From Symplocastrum torsivum CPER-KK1 (GTDB lineage Bacteria; Cyanobacteriota; Cyanobacteriia; Cyanobacteriales; Coleofasciculaceae), in NCBI GenBank assembly GCA_019358875.1, contig JAHHIF010000002.1:62001-126000 (forward strand): a stretch of DNA of 64,000 bases, written 5' to 3'. The first letter of the stretch is position 1. Each line of letters begins with the position of its first letter. Below the pieces are notes generated by a model. The model searched no databases. It was not told where the DNA came from and saw only the letters and a program-made list of their open reading frames with translations. Of the stretch, positions 63,310 to 64,000 are shown one piece after another. Made by a program: the position numbers and the translations under genes.

Positions 63310-64000
63310 ATGACAACGACATCAACCTCTAGCTCTTGGGTAACTTGTCCCAAGCAAAATCCTCAGGCAAAACTGCGACTATTTTGTTTCCCCTACGCTG
63401 GTAGTGGGGCTTTGAGTTTTCGCACTTGGTCTGATAGTTTGCTATCAACTGTCGAAGTTTGTCCGATTGAACTGCCTGGACGAGGAAGCCGACTGATGGA
63501 ATCTCCGTTCACTCAGCTTTCTGCTCTCATCCCAGAACTCGCTTGCACCCTGCGTCCTTACTTAGACAAACCTTTTGCATTCTTTGGTCACAGTTTGGGG
63601 GGACTCGTCAGCTTTGAACTGGCTCAGCAACTCGGCAGAGACTATGGATTAAGTCCAGTTCACTTATTTGTGTCCGGTTGCCGCGCTCCTCAAATACCTA
63701 CTCCACGCCCACCCATCCATGCTTTGCCGGAATCAGCATTTCTGGATGAACTGCGCCGACTCAATGGCACACCTGAAACGGTTCTAGAGAACGCTGAACT
63801 GATGCAGTTACTTCTTCCTGTTCTGCGGGCAGATTTTGCCTTGCTTGAAACTTATGTGTACGCTCCCAAACCACCGCTAGATTGCCCCATCTCTGCCTTC
63901 GGGGGCTTGCAAGATCGAGAGGTCAATTGCGACGAATTAGAAGCTTGGCGGGAGCAGACAAATGCAGCCTTCTCATTACAGATGCTTCCTGGCGATCATT
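63310..64000 (+). CDS. Type II thioesterase (partial, runs off the right edge)
   Basis: The ATG at 63310 lies 9 bp after the aminotransferase stop, and the frame is open to the window end (230 residues). Motifs are LFCFPYAGSGALSFRTW, ELPGRGSR, the nucleophile GHSLGG with its Ser near residue 97, a catalytic Asp region (FGGLQDREV) and LPGDH, whose His completes the triad at the very end. Such stand-alone hydrolases clear wrongly loaded carrier proteins of NRPS/PKS lines. Little more than the C-terminal helix should be missing. Confidence 0.9.
   Translation, partial: MTTTSTSSSWVTCPKQNPQAKLRLFCFPYAGSGALSFRTWSDSLLSTVEVCPIELPGRGSRLMESPFTQLSALIPELACTLRPYLDKPFAFFGHSLGGLVSFELAQQLGRDYGLSPVHLFVSGCRAPQIPTPRPPIHALPESAFLDELRRLNGTPETVLENAELMQLLLPVLRADFALLETYVYAPKPPLDCPISAFGGLQDREVNCDELEAWREQTNAAFSLQMLPGDH

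Overview
The window is cyanobacterial. Evidence: very frequent GCGATCGC (HIP1) octamers, a PxcA/CemA-type proton-extrusion protein, a DUF1830-like protein, a TonB receptor carrying an AMIN domain, and heptanucleotide (CCAAAAT-like) and GC-rich palindromic repeats typical of large-genome, probably filamentous, cyanobacteria. Genus cannot be fixed from the sequence alone.

Layout. (1) 1-12 kb holds ordinary chromosomal genes: a membrane Ser/Thr kinase, a large Walker-A ATPase read convergently, pxcA, two small hypotheticals, a PAS-Crp fusion regulator behind an NtcA-like palindrome, two small orphan genes, an ALDH3-type aldehyde dehydrogenase and a UbiB/ABC1 kinase. (2) 12-19.6 kb is a four-gene minus-strand operon transcribed TonB receptor, FecB-like iron-siderophore binding lipoprotein, MFS exporter, penicillin-acylase-family hydrolase. 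A good Fur-box candidate lies just upstream. (3) 20.4-64 kb (continuing past the right edge) is a divergently transcribed hybrid NRPS/PKS operon: FAAL-ACP-C-A(Thr)-T, KS-AT-KR-ACP, TubC-Cyc-A(Cys-like)-T, C-A(basic?)-T-E, C-A(Gly)-T-C-TauD, C*-A(Asp)-T-E, C-A(Thr)-T-C, stand-alone TauD hydroxylase, C*-A(Asp)-T-E-R, a GSA-type aminotransferase and a partial type II thioesterase.

How it works together (inference from domain order and hand-read specificity codes): a fatty acid is loaded, joined to Thr, extended by one malonyl unit and ketoreduced. It then passes through a heterocyclising Cys module and gains a D-residue (perhaps basic), Gly, D-beta-hydroxy-Asp, Thr and a second D-beta-hydroxy-Asp. 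The thioester reductase would release the chain as an aldehyde, and the adjacent aminotransferase could convert that to a terminal amine, as MxcL does in myxochelin biosynthesis. Two beta-OH-Asp units plus a thiazoline/hydroxyl site would make an amphiphilic Fe(III) chelator of the cyanochelin type. The neighbouring operon would export it, re-import the ferric complex, and perhaps deacylate it in the periplasm (PvdQ-like).

The most unusual DNA-level feature is that the megasynthase genes, and the leader of the binding-protein gene, carry about ten in-frame insertions of small palindromic repeats. One, at 22806-22930, still has 10-bp target duplications and terminal inverted repeats, so it is a MITE-like element that became protein sequence. 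No tRNA, rRNA, CRISPR array or complete insertion sequence was recognised.
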